A stretch of DNA of 64,000 nucleotides from Algoriphagus alkaliphilus (lineage in GTDB: Bacteria > Bacteroidota > Bacteroidia > Cytophagales > Cyclobacteriaceae). Location: assembly GCF_900103735.1 (NCBI RefSeq), contig NZ_FMXE01000002.1, positions 69,373 through 133,372 of the forward strand. The letters run 5' to 3'. Both the position numbers and the translations under genes were made by a program. Positions 35,122 through 43,469 of the stretch are shown in pieces (positions within the stretch are counted from its first letter, which is position 1; the number at the start of each line of letters is the position of its first letter). The notes under the pieces are model-generated. The model ran no database searches. It was given only the letters and a program-made list of their open reading frames with translations, and had not been told where the DNA came from.

Positions 35122-35472
35122 TTGAATTTGCCAAACAAAATCTGAAGTATTTAGAATTCTTAGCCCTTTTATTTTTGAAAAATCTCGAATATTCTTCGTA
35201 ATCAATACCAAATCCTCCACAATTGCTGTAGCTGCAATACAAGTAGAAATAATTTCTTGGCTCAACTCAAATACTCGAGAATCGGAAATAAACTCCTGAA
35301 TCAATGATTCAATGGTTGGATCTGCTTTCCATGACAAAAGTTCAATTTGAGAAATGATCAAAAGGCATGGACTCTTTTCAAAAATCGGATCTAAAAAATC
35401 TAAAAAATCTTGAGTTAGATTTTCTGAAAAATAATCGGAAATAATGTTTGAGTCAATCAAATATCCCCTCAT
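35098..35472 (-). CDS. PIN-domain (VapC-like) toxin, probably internally shortened
   Basis: This is a 124-residue PIN-fold protein. The first acidic residue is in 'YLIDSNIISD' (Asp7), the second in 'SQIELLSW' (Glu43), and the last in 'LVLITKNIRDF'. The third Asp, usually placed just before IAATA with about 18 helix residues ahead of it (LPDxxIAATA), is missing: here 'QEIISTCIAATA' joins directly. That looks like an in-frame loss of roughly 15-18 residues around the catalytic Asp. It overlaps its broken antitoxin gene as ATGA. An active nuclease is unlikely if the deletion is real. Confidence 0.72.
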   Translation of the reverse strand: MRGYLIDSNIISDYFSENLTQDFLDFLDPIFEKSPCLLIISQIELLSWKADPTIESLIQEFISDSRVFELSQEIISTCIAATAIVEDLVLITKNIRDFSKIKGLRILNTSDFVWQIQSIAKYVF

Positions 35473-35671
35473 TCATTTCTTGAAGTTTGAATGTGTTCCT
35501 TCAGGTCCAAACCTTGTTTTTTGGAAAGAATCCCCTAAACTTCTTCTTCGGGAGAATGAGAGATTCTTTCGGTTCTTTATTCAAAACTTTTATCCAATGT
35601 AATTCCTCTAAATGTGTCAACAAATCTTTTGCTTTTGGATTTGTGATCTCAATGATTACGGTGTCCTGCAT
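35469..35671 (-). pseudogene. antitoxin partner of the PIN gene, frameshifted
   Basis: The frame from ATG 35671 reads 'MQDTVIIEITNPKAKDLLTH' and continues to 'LPKKKFRG' before leaving frame and stopping at 35501. In the next frame the sequence continues as 'GILSKKQGLDLKEHIQTSRN' followed by Glu and a TGA that overlaps the PIN start as ATGA. Together they make a normal small antitoxin of about 67 residues. The lost base is at or beside the G4 run on the minus strand at 35532-35535, a place where slippage or a sequencing error is easy. Confidence 0.7.
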
Positions 35672-35743
35672 TTTATAAATATCTGATATTTATGGTATAA
35701 GCACCAATTTTATTCAAAGGTTCGCCAGAAATCTCCAAGAAGT

Positions 35744-35911
35744 TTAAATCCTCTTATTCCTTCCAATCACAAACCAGAGAACCGTTCCCAAAAGAGGAAG
35801 TAAAAGAACAATTAAAATCCAAATCAGCCGGTCATTGGGATTGGCAAACTTGCTTGTCACTACATCATAAATGGTATAGGCGTAAACGATGATTCCAAGA
35901 AATTTCCACAT
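35744..35911 (-). CDS. PLDc_N-domain mini membrane protein (55 aa)
   Basis: The frame from ATG 35911 encodes 55 residues: 'MWKFLGIIVYAYTIYDVV' and then 'DRLIWILIVLLLPLLGTVLW' with a final 'FVIGRNKRI'. Two hydrophobic helices, the second with the conserved W..(I/L)(I/V)...P..G...(Y/W)...GR pattern, are the phospholipase D N-terminal (PLDc_N) membrane module found alone in many bacteria. It lies 3 bp downstream of a similar 74-residue gene. Role unknown. Confidence 0.72.
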   Translation of the reverse strand: MWKFLGIIVYAYTIYDVVTSKFANPNDRLIWILIVLLLPLLGTVLWFVIGRNKRI

Positions 35912-35914
35912 AGT

Positions 35915-36139
35915 CTAGTTTGTTTTAGAGTCTTTGCCCAAAATCAAATACGCGATCGGGCCCAAACCGTGAGCAAATAATAAAATGATAATCCAAATCA
36001 ACTTCATGTTAGGGTCCTTGAAATTGGATCGAATCGCATCGATGAGACAGTAGGCCCAAAAAATAAAGTAAGCGATGGAAAACAATAAAAAGAGAATCAA
36101 AACTCCTCCCCCCATATTTTGAACAAATAATACTGTCAT
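35915..36139 (-). CDS. PLDc_N-domain small membrane protein (74 aa)
   Basis: This 74-residue protein has a hydrophobic helix at about residues 12-34 ('VLILFLLFSIAYFIFWAYC') and a second at 46-66 ('MKLIWIIILLFAHGLGPIAY') ending 'LILGKD'. This is the same PLDc_N arrangement as the next gene, which it precedes by 3 bp; together they form a two-gene unit. No nuclease or lipase domain is attached. Function unknown. Confidence 0.72.
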   Translation of the reverse strand: MTVLFVQNMGGGVLILFLLFSIAYFIFWAYCLIDAIRSNFKDPNMKLIWIIILLFAHGLGPIAYLILGKDSKTN

Positions 36140-36226
36140 TTTTCAATTTATTTTTACCATCAGTCCAAAATAGCTTTTTTTGACAAAACTTAGTAAGAAT
36201 TTAGTCCAAAGTTTAAAACTTAACCC

Positions 36227-38779
36227 ATGAAGAAGTACACCCTTTCAGTGCTTTTAGCGCTATTCATCACTGCGACTTTTGCTCAGGATCTGAATTATTA
36301 TTTGCCCAAAGGTTATACTTACAATCCGGCTATTCCCACTCCAAAGCAAGTTTTGGGCTATGAAGTCGGCGAATGGCACGTCACGCACGACCAGCTCGTG
36401 ATGTATATGAAAGCGGTGGCGGAAGCCTCAGACCGTGTGATTTTTGTGGAAACGGGCAGATCTTACGAAAAGCGACCACAGACACTTTTAACCATCACCT
36501 CTCCCGGAAATCTCACCAAACTCGATCAAATCAAAGCTGACCGAGCCAAACTGCGTGATCCCGGAGCTACAGTTGACATTCAAAATATGCCCGTCGTCAT
36601 GTTTATGGGCTATTCTGTACATGGCAATGAACCCAGTGGGGCCAATGCTTCGCTGGTGGCGGCATATCACTTCGCAGCAGCAAATGAAATCTCAGCAGAC
36701 CTGGAAAACATCGTTCTCCTACTCGATCCTGCGATCAACCCGGATGGATTAAACCGGTTTGCCTCTTGGGTCAATTCCCACAAAGCCTACACCATGAATG
36801 GAGACCCTGCCCAGCGTGAACTCAATGAGGCATGGCCACGTGGCCGTACGAATCACTACTGGTTTGACCTCAACCGTGATTGGCTTCCCGTACAGCACCC
36901 TGAGTCCCGCAATCGGGTAAAAGTTTTCCAGAGCTGGCTGCCAAACATCCACTTGGATTTTCATGAAATGGGGACCAACAGTACCTTCTTTTTTCAGCCG
37001 GGCGTACCGTCAAGGATGCACCCTTTGACTCCTGCCAAGAATTTTGAACTAACCGAAAAAATCGGGACCTACCATGCCAAAGCCTTGGATCAGATTGGCT
37101 CACTTTACTACAATCAGGAAAACTACGATGATTTCTACTACGGAAAGGGATCCACCTATCCGGACGTACAGGGTTCGATAGGTATTTTATTTGAGCAAGC
37201 AAGCTCCAGAGGTCACCTACAGGAGAGTGCCAATGGGATGCTAAGCTTTCCATTCACCATCCGGAATCAGTTTACAGCCAATCTATCATCCTACCAGGCT
37301 GCCAAAGAGATGCGCGTGGAGCTGAATCAGTGGATGAAGGATTTTTACAAGGGAATCAAGACAGAAACAGATGCAGATGCCAACAAGGCTTACATTTTCG
37401 GAGCCAAGGACGATGACGCAAGAAGCTTCCATTTGGCAGATTTGATCTTGCAGCATGACATCAAAGTCTTTTCCCTGAATGAAAATATCACCATAAACGG
37501 TCAGGAATTCAAAAAAGAAAGTTCTTACATCGTACCTGCCGATCAACCTCAATACCGGTTGATCAAAGCAATGTTTGAGACTCGGACAAGCTTCCAGGAC
37601 AGCTTGTTTTACGACATTTCTGCCTGGACCTATCCAATGGCTTTTGATCTGGATTTCATGGCACTCAACAGCAAAATCCTAAACCTTGCCAGTGTGAAGC
37701 AGGTCAATAAATCCGATTTCGCACTAACTCCCGGCAAAGTCGTCGGCGATGCCGGAGCCTATCAATACGCGCTGGAATGGACAGATTATTACGCTCCAAA
37801 AGCAGCATATCAGCTATTGAAAGCTGGATTTTTGGTGCGCGTATCCAATGCGGATTTCACAACTCCGGAGGGAAAAACTTTTGGACGTGGCACCATTTTG
37901 ATTGATAAGGGTGAAACCGGAATGGATGATCAGGCCTTTTTTGTGAAGCTTAAAGAAATCGCCCAGTTTGCCTATGTAGACATTCACGCGATCAGCACAG
38001 GCTACACAAGTGGGGTAAATATGGGCTCTACGTTTATCGCTCCTCTGAAAACCCCACAAATCGCCCTGCTTGTAGATGGTGGAGTGGACAGTGGCGAAGC
38101 GGGAGAGATCTGGCATTTACTTGACCAACGAATGCATATGCCGGTCACCTTGCTGCCTGTTAGTGCCGTTACTATGGCCAACTTGGATCGCTATAACGTG
38201 ATTTTGATGGCTGATGGTAACTATAATTCTCTTGGGAAAGTGGGCGCTGAAAAACTGAAAGAATGGACTTCCAAAGGAGGAACAATTGTGGCAAAAGGTG
38301 GAGCCCTTCGGTTTTTGGCACAAAATGAAATAGGAAACTTTACTTTCAGAACGGTCGAAAATGAAGAAAAAGGTCTTCAGAATAGTTATGCAAATTTCGA
38401 AAATGCCACAGGAGCGAAAGGAACTTTCGGGGCTATTTTCAAGGCAAATCTCGATGTAACCCATCCAATCGGATATGGGTATTCCAAAAAGGAAGTCTAC
38501 ACCTTCAGAAACGATAACTTCTTCATGGAGGTGTCTCCAAATCCATACGCAAACCCGCTGGTCTATACTGATAAGCCGCTTGCTTCAGGGTACCTTCATC
38601 CAAGCAATCTGCCGGGAATCCAAAATGGAAGCGTAATCCGGATTTCCGGTGTGGGAAGAGGAAGGATTGTGGGGTTTGCAGATAATCCAAACTTCCGGGC
38701 GTTTTGGTTTGGCACAAATAAGCTCTTCATGAATTCAATTTTCTTCGGTCAGGTAATTGACGGAGGCACAGCACGATAA
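36227..38779 (+). CDS. secreted M14-family zinc carboxypeptidase-like protein
   Basis: This 850-residue protein has a signal peptide (LSVLLALFITATFAQ, cut near residue 19). The M14 domain occupies roughly residues 60-380. Zinc ligands are His132 and Glu135 in 'SVHGNEPSGANAS' and His246 in 'HLDFHEMGTN'. 'DPAINPDGLNRF' and 'GILFEQASSRG' (a candidate catalytic Glu) follow. The C-terminal 450 residues include a glutamine-amidotransferase-like region ('YNVILMADGNYNSLGKVGAE'). It is probably periplasmic or extracellular and degrades peptides; large members of this type are frequent in Bacteroidetes. Confidence 0.85.
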   Translation: MKKYTLSVLLALFITATFAQDLNYYLPKGYTYNPAIPTPKQVLGYEVGEWHVTHDQLVMYMKAVAEASDRVIFVETGRSYEKRPQTLLTITSPGNLTKLDQIKADRAKLRDPGATVDIQNMPVVMFMGYSVHGNEPSGANASLVAAYHFAAANEISADLENIVLLLDPAINPDGLNRFASWVNSHKAYTMNGDPAQRELNEAWPRGRTNHYWFDLNRDWLPVQHPESRNRVKVFQSWLPNIHLDFHEMGTNSTFFFQPGVPSRMHPLTPAKNFELTEKIGTYHAKALDQIGSLYYNQENYDDFYYGKGSTYPDVQGSIGILFEQASSRGHLQESANGMLSFPFTIRNQFTANLSSYQAAKEMRVELNQWMKDFYKGIKTETDADANKAYIFGAKDDDARSFHLADLILQHDIKVFSLNENITINGQEFKKESSYIVPADQPQYRLIKAMFETRTSFQDSLFYDISAWTYPMAFDLDFMALNSKILNLASVKQVNKSDFALTPGKVVGDAGAYQYALEWTDYYAPKAAYQLLKAGFLVRVSNADFTTPEGKTFGRGTILIDKGETGMDDQAFFVKLKEIAQFAYVDIHAISTGYTSGVNMGSTFIAPLKTPQIALLVDGGVDSGEAGEIWHLLDQRMHMPVTLLPVSAVTMANLDRYNVILMADGNYNSLGKVGAEKLKEWTSKGGTIVAKGGALRFLAQNEIGNFTFRTVENEEKGLQNSYANFENATGAKGTFGAIFKANLDVTHPIGYGYSKKEVYTFRNDNFFMEVSPNPYANPLVYTDKPLASGYLHPSNLPGIQNGSVIRISGVGRGRIVGFADNPNFRAFWFGTNKLFMNSIFFGQVIDGGTAR

Positions 38780-38786
38780 ATCATTG

Positions 38787-38819
38787 AAATCCCGGATTTC
38801 CCTCCGGGATTTGTTTTTT
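38787..38819 (+). terminator. intrinsic terminator after the M14 gene
   Basis: AAATCCCGGA-TTTCCC-TCCGGGATTT is a perfect 10-bp stem followed by GTTTTTT. It begins 8 bp after the stop codon. Confidence 0.9.
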
Positions 38820-38872
38820 CCCACTCAAAGAAATTATGTATCCATTTCCTGTCCAAATCAGTTTAATCGCAC

Positions 38873-39997
38873 ATGAATAAACCGCTGCGCTTGCTTTCCG
38901 GAAGCATTTTAGTTTTTAGCCTGACAACAGGATTTTCTTCCGCTCAGGAAATGAGCTTTGAAAATTATAATCCCCCTTCCACGCTCAAAGTCCCCGAAAA
39001 TCCAAAAACCAGGGCAAAATTTCCTTTCATCGATATTCACAGCCATCAGGGAGGAATCAACAAAGGAAAAATCGATCAGCTCACATCCGAAATGGATGAA
39101 ATCAACATGGGTATCATGATCAATTTGAGCGGTCGGGGATTTGGTCAGGGTAATTCAAATGCCCAACAGGAATACATCAAAGGCATGATGAATGAGTTTA
39201 AAACTCACGCGCCGGGAAGATTTATGGTTTTCACCAATCTTAATTTCAATGGCTTTGGCACCCCTGAGTGGACAGCTTTGGCAGTAAAAGAACTCGTGGA
39301 AGATGTCGGGGCGGGAGCTGTGGGATTGAAGATTTACAAAAGCCTTGGGTTGAATTCCAAGGACAACAGCGGCAAACGAATCCCGATAGATCATCCTGAT
39401 CTGGATCCTGTCTGGGCAAAAGCCGGTGAACTGGGAATCCCTGTTCTGATCCACGCTGCCGATCCAGCCCAGTTTTGGCAGCCAATGGACTCCACAAACG
39501 AACGCTGGCTGGAACTGAAACTTAACCCAAACCGCAAAAGATCGGCTACTGATCCGGCACCGTTTGAGCAGATTATAGCCGAACAGCACCGCGTCTTTGC
39601 CAAGCATCCCAAGACAACCTTCATCAACGCCCACATGGGCTGGATGGCCAACGACCTCGATGCCGCAGGTGCTCATCTGGACAAATACCCGAATGTGAAC
39701 TATGAAATTGGGGCAATTATCGCAGAACTGGGACGCCAGCCAAGGCGGGCAAAGGAATTTTTCACCAAATATCAGGATCGTATTCTTTTCGGAAAGGACG
39801 CTTACAACAAAGAGGAGTTTTACACTTACTTCAGGGTGCTGGAGACGGAAGACGAGTATTTTCCTTACTACAAGAAATACCACGCCTACTGGAAAATGTA
39901 CGGATTGGGTCTGCCTGATGAGGTTCTGAAGAAAGTATATTATAAAAACGCGCTGCGAATCGTGCCTGGACTAGATAAAACACTTTTTCCCAATTGA
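38873..39997 (+). CDS. secreted amidohydrolase (TIM-barrel metal-dependent hydrolase)
   Basis: This 374-residue protein has a signal peptide (LVFSLTTGFSSAQ, cut near residue 25). It belongs to the amidohydrolase-2 family. The first metal site 'FIDIHSHQGG' lies at about residues 51-60. 'VLIHAADPAQFW' and 'FINAHMGWMANDLD' supply further His ligands, and 'RILFGKDAY' the final Asp. The substrate is unknown; decarboxylases and lactonases are in the family. It is flanked by its own terminator. Confidence 0.82.
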   Translation: MNKPLRLLSGSILVFSLTTGFSSAQEMSFENYNPPSTLKVPENPKTRAKFPFIDIHSHQGGINKGKIDQLTSEMDEINMGIMINLSGRGFGQGNSNAQQEYIKGMMNEFKTHAPGRFMVFTNLNFNGFGTPEWTALAVKELVEDVGAGAVGLKIYKSLGLNSKDNSGKRIPIDHPDLDPVWAKAGELGIPVLIHAADPAQFWQPMDSTNERWLELKLNPNRKRSATDPAPFEQIIAEQHRVFAKHPKTTFINAHMGWMANDLDAAGAHLDKYPNVNYEIGAIIAELGRQPRRAKEFFTKYQDRILFGKDAYNKEEFYTYFRVLETEDEYFPYYKKYHAYWKMYGLGLPDEVLKKVYYKNALRIVPGLDKTLFPN

Positions 39998-40025
39998 TTT
40001 CAAAAAATTTCATCTGTACTAGAAA

Positions 40026-40062
40026 AGGCCTTTCCAAATGTGAAGAGGCCATTTTTATTTTT
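40026..40062 (+). terminator. probable terminator after the amidohydrolase
   Basis: AGGCCT and AGAGGCC pair over a 14-nt loop, followed by ATTTTTATTTTT. The stem is short (5-6 bp) but the T-rich tail is good. It begins about 30 bp after the stop codon. Confidence 0.6.
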
Positions 40063-40101
40063 ATGCCAATAACTTCATCCGAGATTTGAGTAAATTTTGA
40101 G

Positions 40102-40929
40102 ATGGATTCACAGCGAGCCCTTTTCTTACGGCGAATGTCTAAACCTAAAAGTACCAAGGGCTTCCTCCTCCTCTTGGTGGTAGTTTTAGCCGTCACCATC
40201 TTTCAGGACTACCTCCAATCCAGATATCAATCCTACTCATTTTATTTTTCAGAGTCTCTGCTTTTTAATCTCTTTTGGGTTTTGATTCTTCCAGTCACTT
40301 TATTGCTGCGATATACCTTCAGAAAGGCAAGGATCATTCTCAGGATTAACTCCAAATGGGCGGTCAGATCTCTTTTTGTACTCGTGGCTACGATTCTCCA
40401 CCTCTTGCTTTTTTCCCTTTTAGTGTTCTCAATTTCTGGTTTGTTCTATGATCATACTTTCGGTTTTTGGAGAAATCTAGTTTACTCGGTATCCAATGAT
40501 TTATACAAATACCTGCTGATTTACACTGCGGTTTCCTTGATTCCTCTGGAAAAACCCACGGATACTAAACTTCAAATACCCAGAGAGCATCCTGATTTTT
40601 TACTCCTACAGACCGGCAAAAAAACGGAGAAAGTGGCCACCGATTCAATTCTTTACATTTCTTCAGCCACGCCATACGTTGAGTTTTTTACAGCTGAAAA
40701 AAAATATCTGCAACAGGGTACGCTTAAATCATTTTCTAAAAAGCTGGATCCTTCTGTTTTTGTACAAATCCATAAAACCACTTTGGTAAATGTCCAAAAA
40801 GTAAATTCAATCATTTCCCGGGGCAACGGAGATTATGATCTTTTACTTATAAACGGTCATGAACTGAGACTGAGCAGAAATTACGTCTACGACTTCCGAA
40901 GCAAATTTGATCGTGCTCACTCAGGTTGA
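40102..40929 (+). CDS. membrane-anchored LytTR-family regulator
   Basis: This 275-residue protein has four hydrophobic segments at about residues 20-36, 55-73, 90-115 and 125-150. A LytTR DNA-binding domain follows at about residues 170-272 ('ILYISSATPYVEFFTAEKKY', 'FVQIHKTTLVNVQKV', 'LRLSRNYVYDFRSKF'). There is no receiver domain. A membrane-tethered LytTR protein may sense a signal directly in the membrane. The start could also be the second Met at 40135. It faces a set of dioxygenase-like lipoprotein genes on the same strand, which it might regulate, though no evidence for that is in the sequence. Confidence 0.85.
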   Translation: MDSQRALFLRRMSKPKSTKGFLLLLVVVLAVTIFQDYLQSRYQSYSFYFSESLLFNLFWVLILPVTLLLRYTFRKARIILRINSKWAVRSLFVLVATILHLLLFSLLVFSISGLFYDHTFGFWRNLVYSVSNDLYKYLLIYTAVSLIPLEKPTDTKLQIPREHPDFLLLQTGKKTEKVATDSILYISSATPYVEFFTAEKKYLQQGTLKSFSKKLDPSVFVQIHKTTLVNVQKVNSIISRGNGDYDLLLINGHELRLSRNYVYDFRSKFDRAHSG

Positions 40930-41006
40930 TATAGAATTCCCACAGGTCAAACCATCCATTTTGTCGGCCTCCAATTCTTTCTTTCAATTTGTAGGAAAAA
41001 AAAGCG

Positions 41007-41648
41007 ATGAACCGAATCCTGAATAGATGCCTGATCCTCTTTTGTCTTTTCCTGAATTTTAATTGCACGGCTCAATCCCGAAAATTAGTCGGCGGAGGCT
41101 GTGAAGGCTGTGAAGCGATCTTTGAGTTTGGAGAAAAGACACTTTCTCCCATAGACACACTCCCGGATTTTGATAGCACAGAGCCCAAGCTCAAGTTGAC
41201 TGGAACAGTATTACATCTGGACGGAAAAACCCCTGCTCGTGATGTTATTCTTTACATCTACCATACCGACCGGACTGGAATTTATCCCAAAAAGGGGAAT
41301 GAATCCGGCTGGGCAAGGCGTCATGGATATATTCGGGGCTGGATAAAAACTGATCAAAGTGGCAATTATACTTTTTACACGTTCCGACCGGCAGCTTATC
41401 CTGACCGAACAGAGGCGGAACATATACACCTTACAGTCAAAGAACCTGACAAGAATGAGTATTACCTAGATGATTTCCTGTTTGAGGATGACCCAATTCT
41501 AACTCAGGAAAAACGGACCCTCCTGAGCAATCGCGGGGGTTCCGGAATTGGAATTCCAAAATTGGAAAAGGGGATTCTCACCTTTCACAGAGATATTATT
41601 TTGGGACTTAATATTCCCGATTATAAGTTGAATAGTCTAAAACGATAA
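41007..41648 (+). CDS. intradiol-dioxygenase-like lipoprotein
   Basis: This 213-residue protein has a lipoprotein-type signal (LILFCLFLNFNC, Cys20) and an intradiol ring-cleavage dioxygenase beta-sandwich. The four iron ligands of the family are all traceable: Tyr in 'HTDRTGIYP', Tyr in 'RPAAYPDRT', and the two His in 'AEHIHLTV'. 'GYIRGWIKTDQSGNYTFYTF' is the conserved core. Intact ligands favour catalysis, but an exported lipoprotein dioxygenase has an unclear substrate. It ends 7 bp before the next lipoprotein gene. G+C content is normal here (28 of 60 in one line). Confidence 0.85.
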   Translation: MNRILNRCLILFCLFLNFNCTAQSRKLVGGGCEGCEAIFEFGEKTLSPIDTLPDFDSTEPKLKLTGTVLHLDGKTPARDVILYIYHTDRTGIYPKKGNESGWARRHGYIRGWIKTDQSGNYTFYTFRPAAYPDRTEAEHIHLTVKEPDKNEYYLDDFLFEDDPILTQEKRTLLSNRGGSGIGIPKLEKGILTFHRDIILGLNIPDYKLNSLKR

Positions 41649-41655
41649 ACAAGAA

Positions 41656-42165
41656 ATGAAAATACTTATCAAAGTATCAGGATTTATATTGTTGAATACA
41701 ATTTTTCTTAATTGCTCAACAAACAACATTCAATCAGAATCACAAATAAGGGCAGAAATACAAAACCAGTTAGACAAGTGTATTAAAGCAGTTGAAACGA
41801 AGGACATTGAATTGTATATGGATTTAATTCCTGAAGACTTTATAATTTATGACGAAAGTGGCGAAATAATAAGTCGAGAAAAACAAAAAGAATACACCCT
41901 AAGGGATTGGAGTATTATAGACCGAACTTTAAGCAATAAGTATATTGCTGACAGTATCAAAATTAATGGGGACAGTGCAATTGTATTTACTTCACAACGT
42001 TGGGAAAGGCTTATGTTTCAAAGAGACGGTAAAGCAACTGACACAGTATTGACTACTCAAAAACATATAGAAACCTGGAAAAGAACAAAAAAAGGTTGGC
42101 TAAATTATGACGTTAAGGAGCTTGGCGGACAAGTCTTTATTAATGGCAAAGAATATCAAAATTGA
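41656..42165 (+). CDS. NTF2/SnoaL-like lipoprotein
   Basis: This 169-residue protein has a lipoprotein signal (FILLNTIFLNC, Cys20). A helix 'LDKCIKAVETKDIELYMDLI', then 'DFIIYDESGEIISREKQ' and strands ending 'HIETWKRTKKGWLNYDVK', suggest the DUF4440/SnoaL cone-shaped fold. Such proteins bind small molecules or act as simple isomerases; no catalytic residue is certain. The DNA is clearly more AT-rich than the preceding gene. It sits between two dioxygenase-like lipoprotein genes. Confidence 0.65.
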   Translation: MKILIKVSGFILLNTIFLNCSTNNIQSESQIRAEIQNQLDKCIKAVETKDIELYMDLIPEDFIIYDESGEIISREKQKEYTLRDWSIIDRTLSNKYIADSIKINGDSAIVFTSQRWERLMFQRDGKATDTVLTTQKHIETWKRTKKGWLNYDVKELGGQVFINGKEYQN

Positions 42166-42186
42166 AACTTATTTAAAACACTCATT

Positions 42187-43407
42187 ATGAAGCAACTTTC
42201 ACAAATTGGACTATTTTTTACTCTGTGCATCTTTATGACAAGTTGTAATGGGCAAACTAAAAAAAGTCAAGGAACAACAAACAATCAACAATCAGTTGGT
42301 GATGCGTTTGAAAATAGTGAGTTTACATACTATGGTATTCCTAAAACAATCAGTTCCATTGACACAAGTGCAGGTTGGAAATTAAACGGACAAAAAATAT
42401 TATTGACAGGCATTGTTTATCAAATTGATGGCAAAACTCCTGCTTCTGACGTTCTCTTGTATTACTACCAAACCAACACAGAAGGAAAATATTTACACAA
42501 GGCAGAAGAAAGTAGAAGTATGCCGCCAAACGAACTTGGTCAAACACACGGATACATTCGTGGTTGGATAAAAACAGATAAGGAAGGCAAGTATTACATC
42601 TATACAGTAAGACCGGGAACTTACCCAACAAACGATGAACCTGCTCACGTTCATATTACTGTGAAAGAGCCAAATCATATAAAAGAATACTACATAGACG
42701 ATTTTGTATTTGATGACGACAAAATTTTAAATTCTGCAAGAAGAAAAAAAATGGAAAATCGTTGTGGGAGTGGAGTTTTAAGAATGGTTCAAAAGGGCGA
42801 CTTGCAGATTGGTGAAAGAAATATCATTCTTGGCTTGAACATTCCTGATTATCCAAAGAAACCAACAAATGAAATTAACTCTGGAAGAAATATCGGAGAA
42901 GATATTATTTCCTTTATTCCATATCATGCATGGGGTCCAGACAAAGGAACAAGAACATGTCCTATTTGTAAATATGGTTGGTATCATGGAATACTTTATT
43001 TCGTTGGTAACAAACCAAATTGGGACGAGATAAAACTATGGTTGACTTTTTTAGAAAATGAAAGTAAGAAAAGAGAAAAATATTTAAAGGTATATTTTGT
43101 CTATGGCAATGGAAAAGCCTATAATAAAAATGACAGAGAAAAAGAATTGGCAAAACTTGGAAAAGACTTGCAATTAGAAAAAGTAGCATTGACTTTCGTT
43201 CCTTCGTTTTCAGATAGTGAATCAGAAATTGATTTAAACAAAATTAATTCAGAAGCAGAAAATACATTCATCATTTACAAACGAAGCAGAGTAGTTGACA
43301 AGTTTATCAATTTGAAACCCAATCAAGACAGCTTCAACTTATTAAGCACACGACTTGACCAGACAATAAATGAATACTTTAAATTGCCCAAAACAGAAGA
43401 AGAATGA
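42187..43407 (+). CDS. intradiol-dioxygenase / thioredoxin-like fusion lipoprotein
   Basis: This 406-residue protein has a lipoprotein signal (FFTLCIFMTSC, Cys20). Residues about 70-230 form an intradiol-dioxygenase domain with all iron ligands: Tyr in 'NTEGKYLH', Tyr in 'RPGTYPTND', and His-x-His in 'AHVHITV'. It is a diverged paralogue of the protein at 41007 (both have 'GYIRGWIKTD' and 'NIILGLNIPDY' or similar). Residues about 250-390 are a thioredoxin-like domain with 'GTRTCPICKYGW', giving a CxxC motif. The gene is AT-rich (20 and 19 of 60 G+C in two counted lines). The fusion implies redox control or reduction coupled to the dioxygenase domain; that is inference. Confidence 0.75.
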   Translation: MKQLSQIGLFFTLCIFMTSCNGQTKKSQGTTNNQQSVGDAFENSEFTYYGIPKTISSIDTSAGWKLNGQKILLTGIVYQIDGKTPASDVLLYYYQTNTEGKYLHKAEESRSMPPNELGQTHGYIRGWIKTDKEGKYYIYTVRPGTYPTNDEPAHVHITVKEPNHIKEYYIDDFVFDDDKILNSARRKKMENRCGSGVLRMVQKGDLQIGERNIILGLNIPDYPKKPTNEINSGRNIGEDIISFIPYHAWGPDKGTRTCPICKYGWYHGILYFVGNKPNWDEIKLWLTFLENESKKREKYLKVYFVYGNGKAYNKNDREKELAKLGKDLQLEKVALTFVPSFSDSESEIDLNKINSEAENTFIIYKRSRVVDKFINLKPNQDSFNLLSTRLDQTINEYFKLPKTEEE

Positions 43408-43469
43408 AATAAGACAAAAGTCTGCAGTTTAGCCACCGAAAAGTGCTAGGACTAATAGTCTTTTTTTAA

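Noticed and set aside
39155-39883. 242-residue frame antisense to the amidohydrolase
   Set aside because: It is long but opposite a gene with clear metal motifs; no signal or domain of its own.
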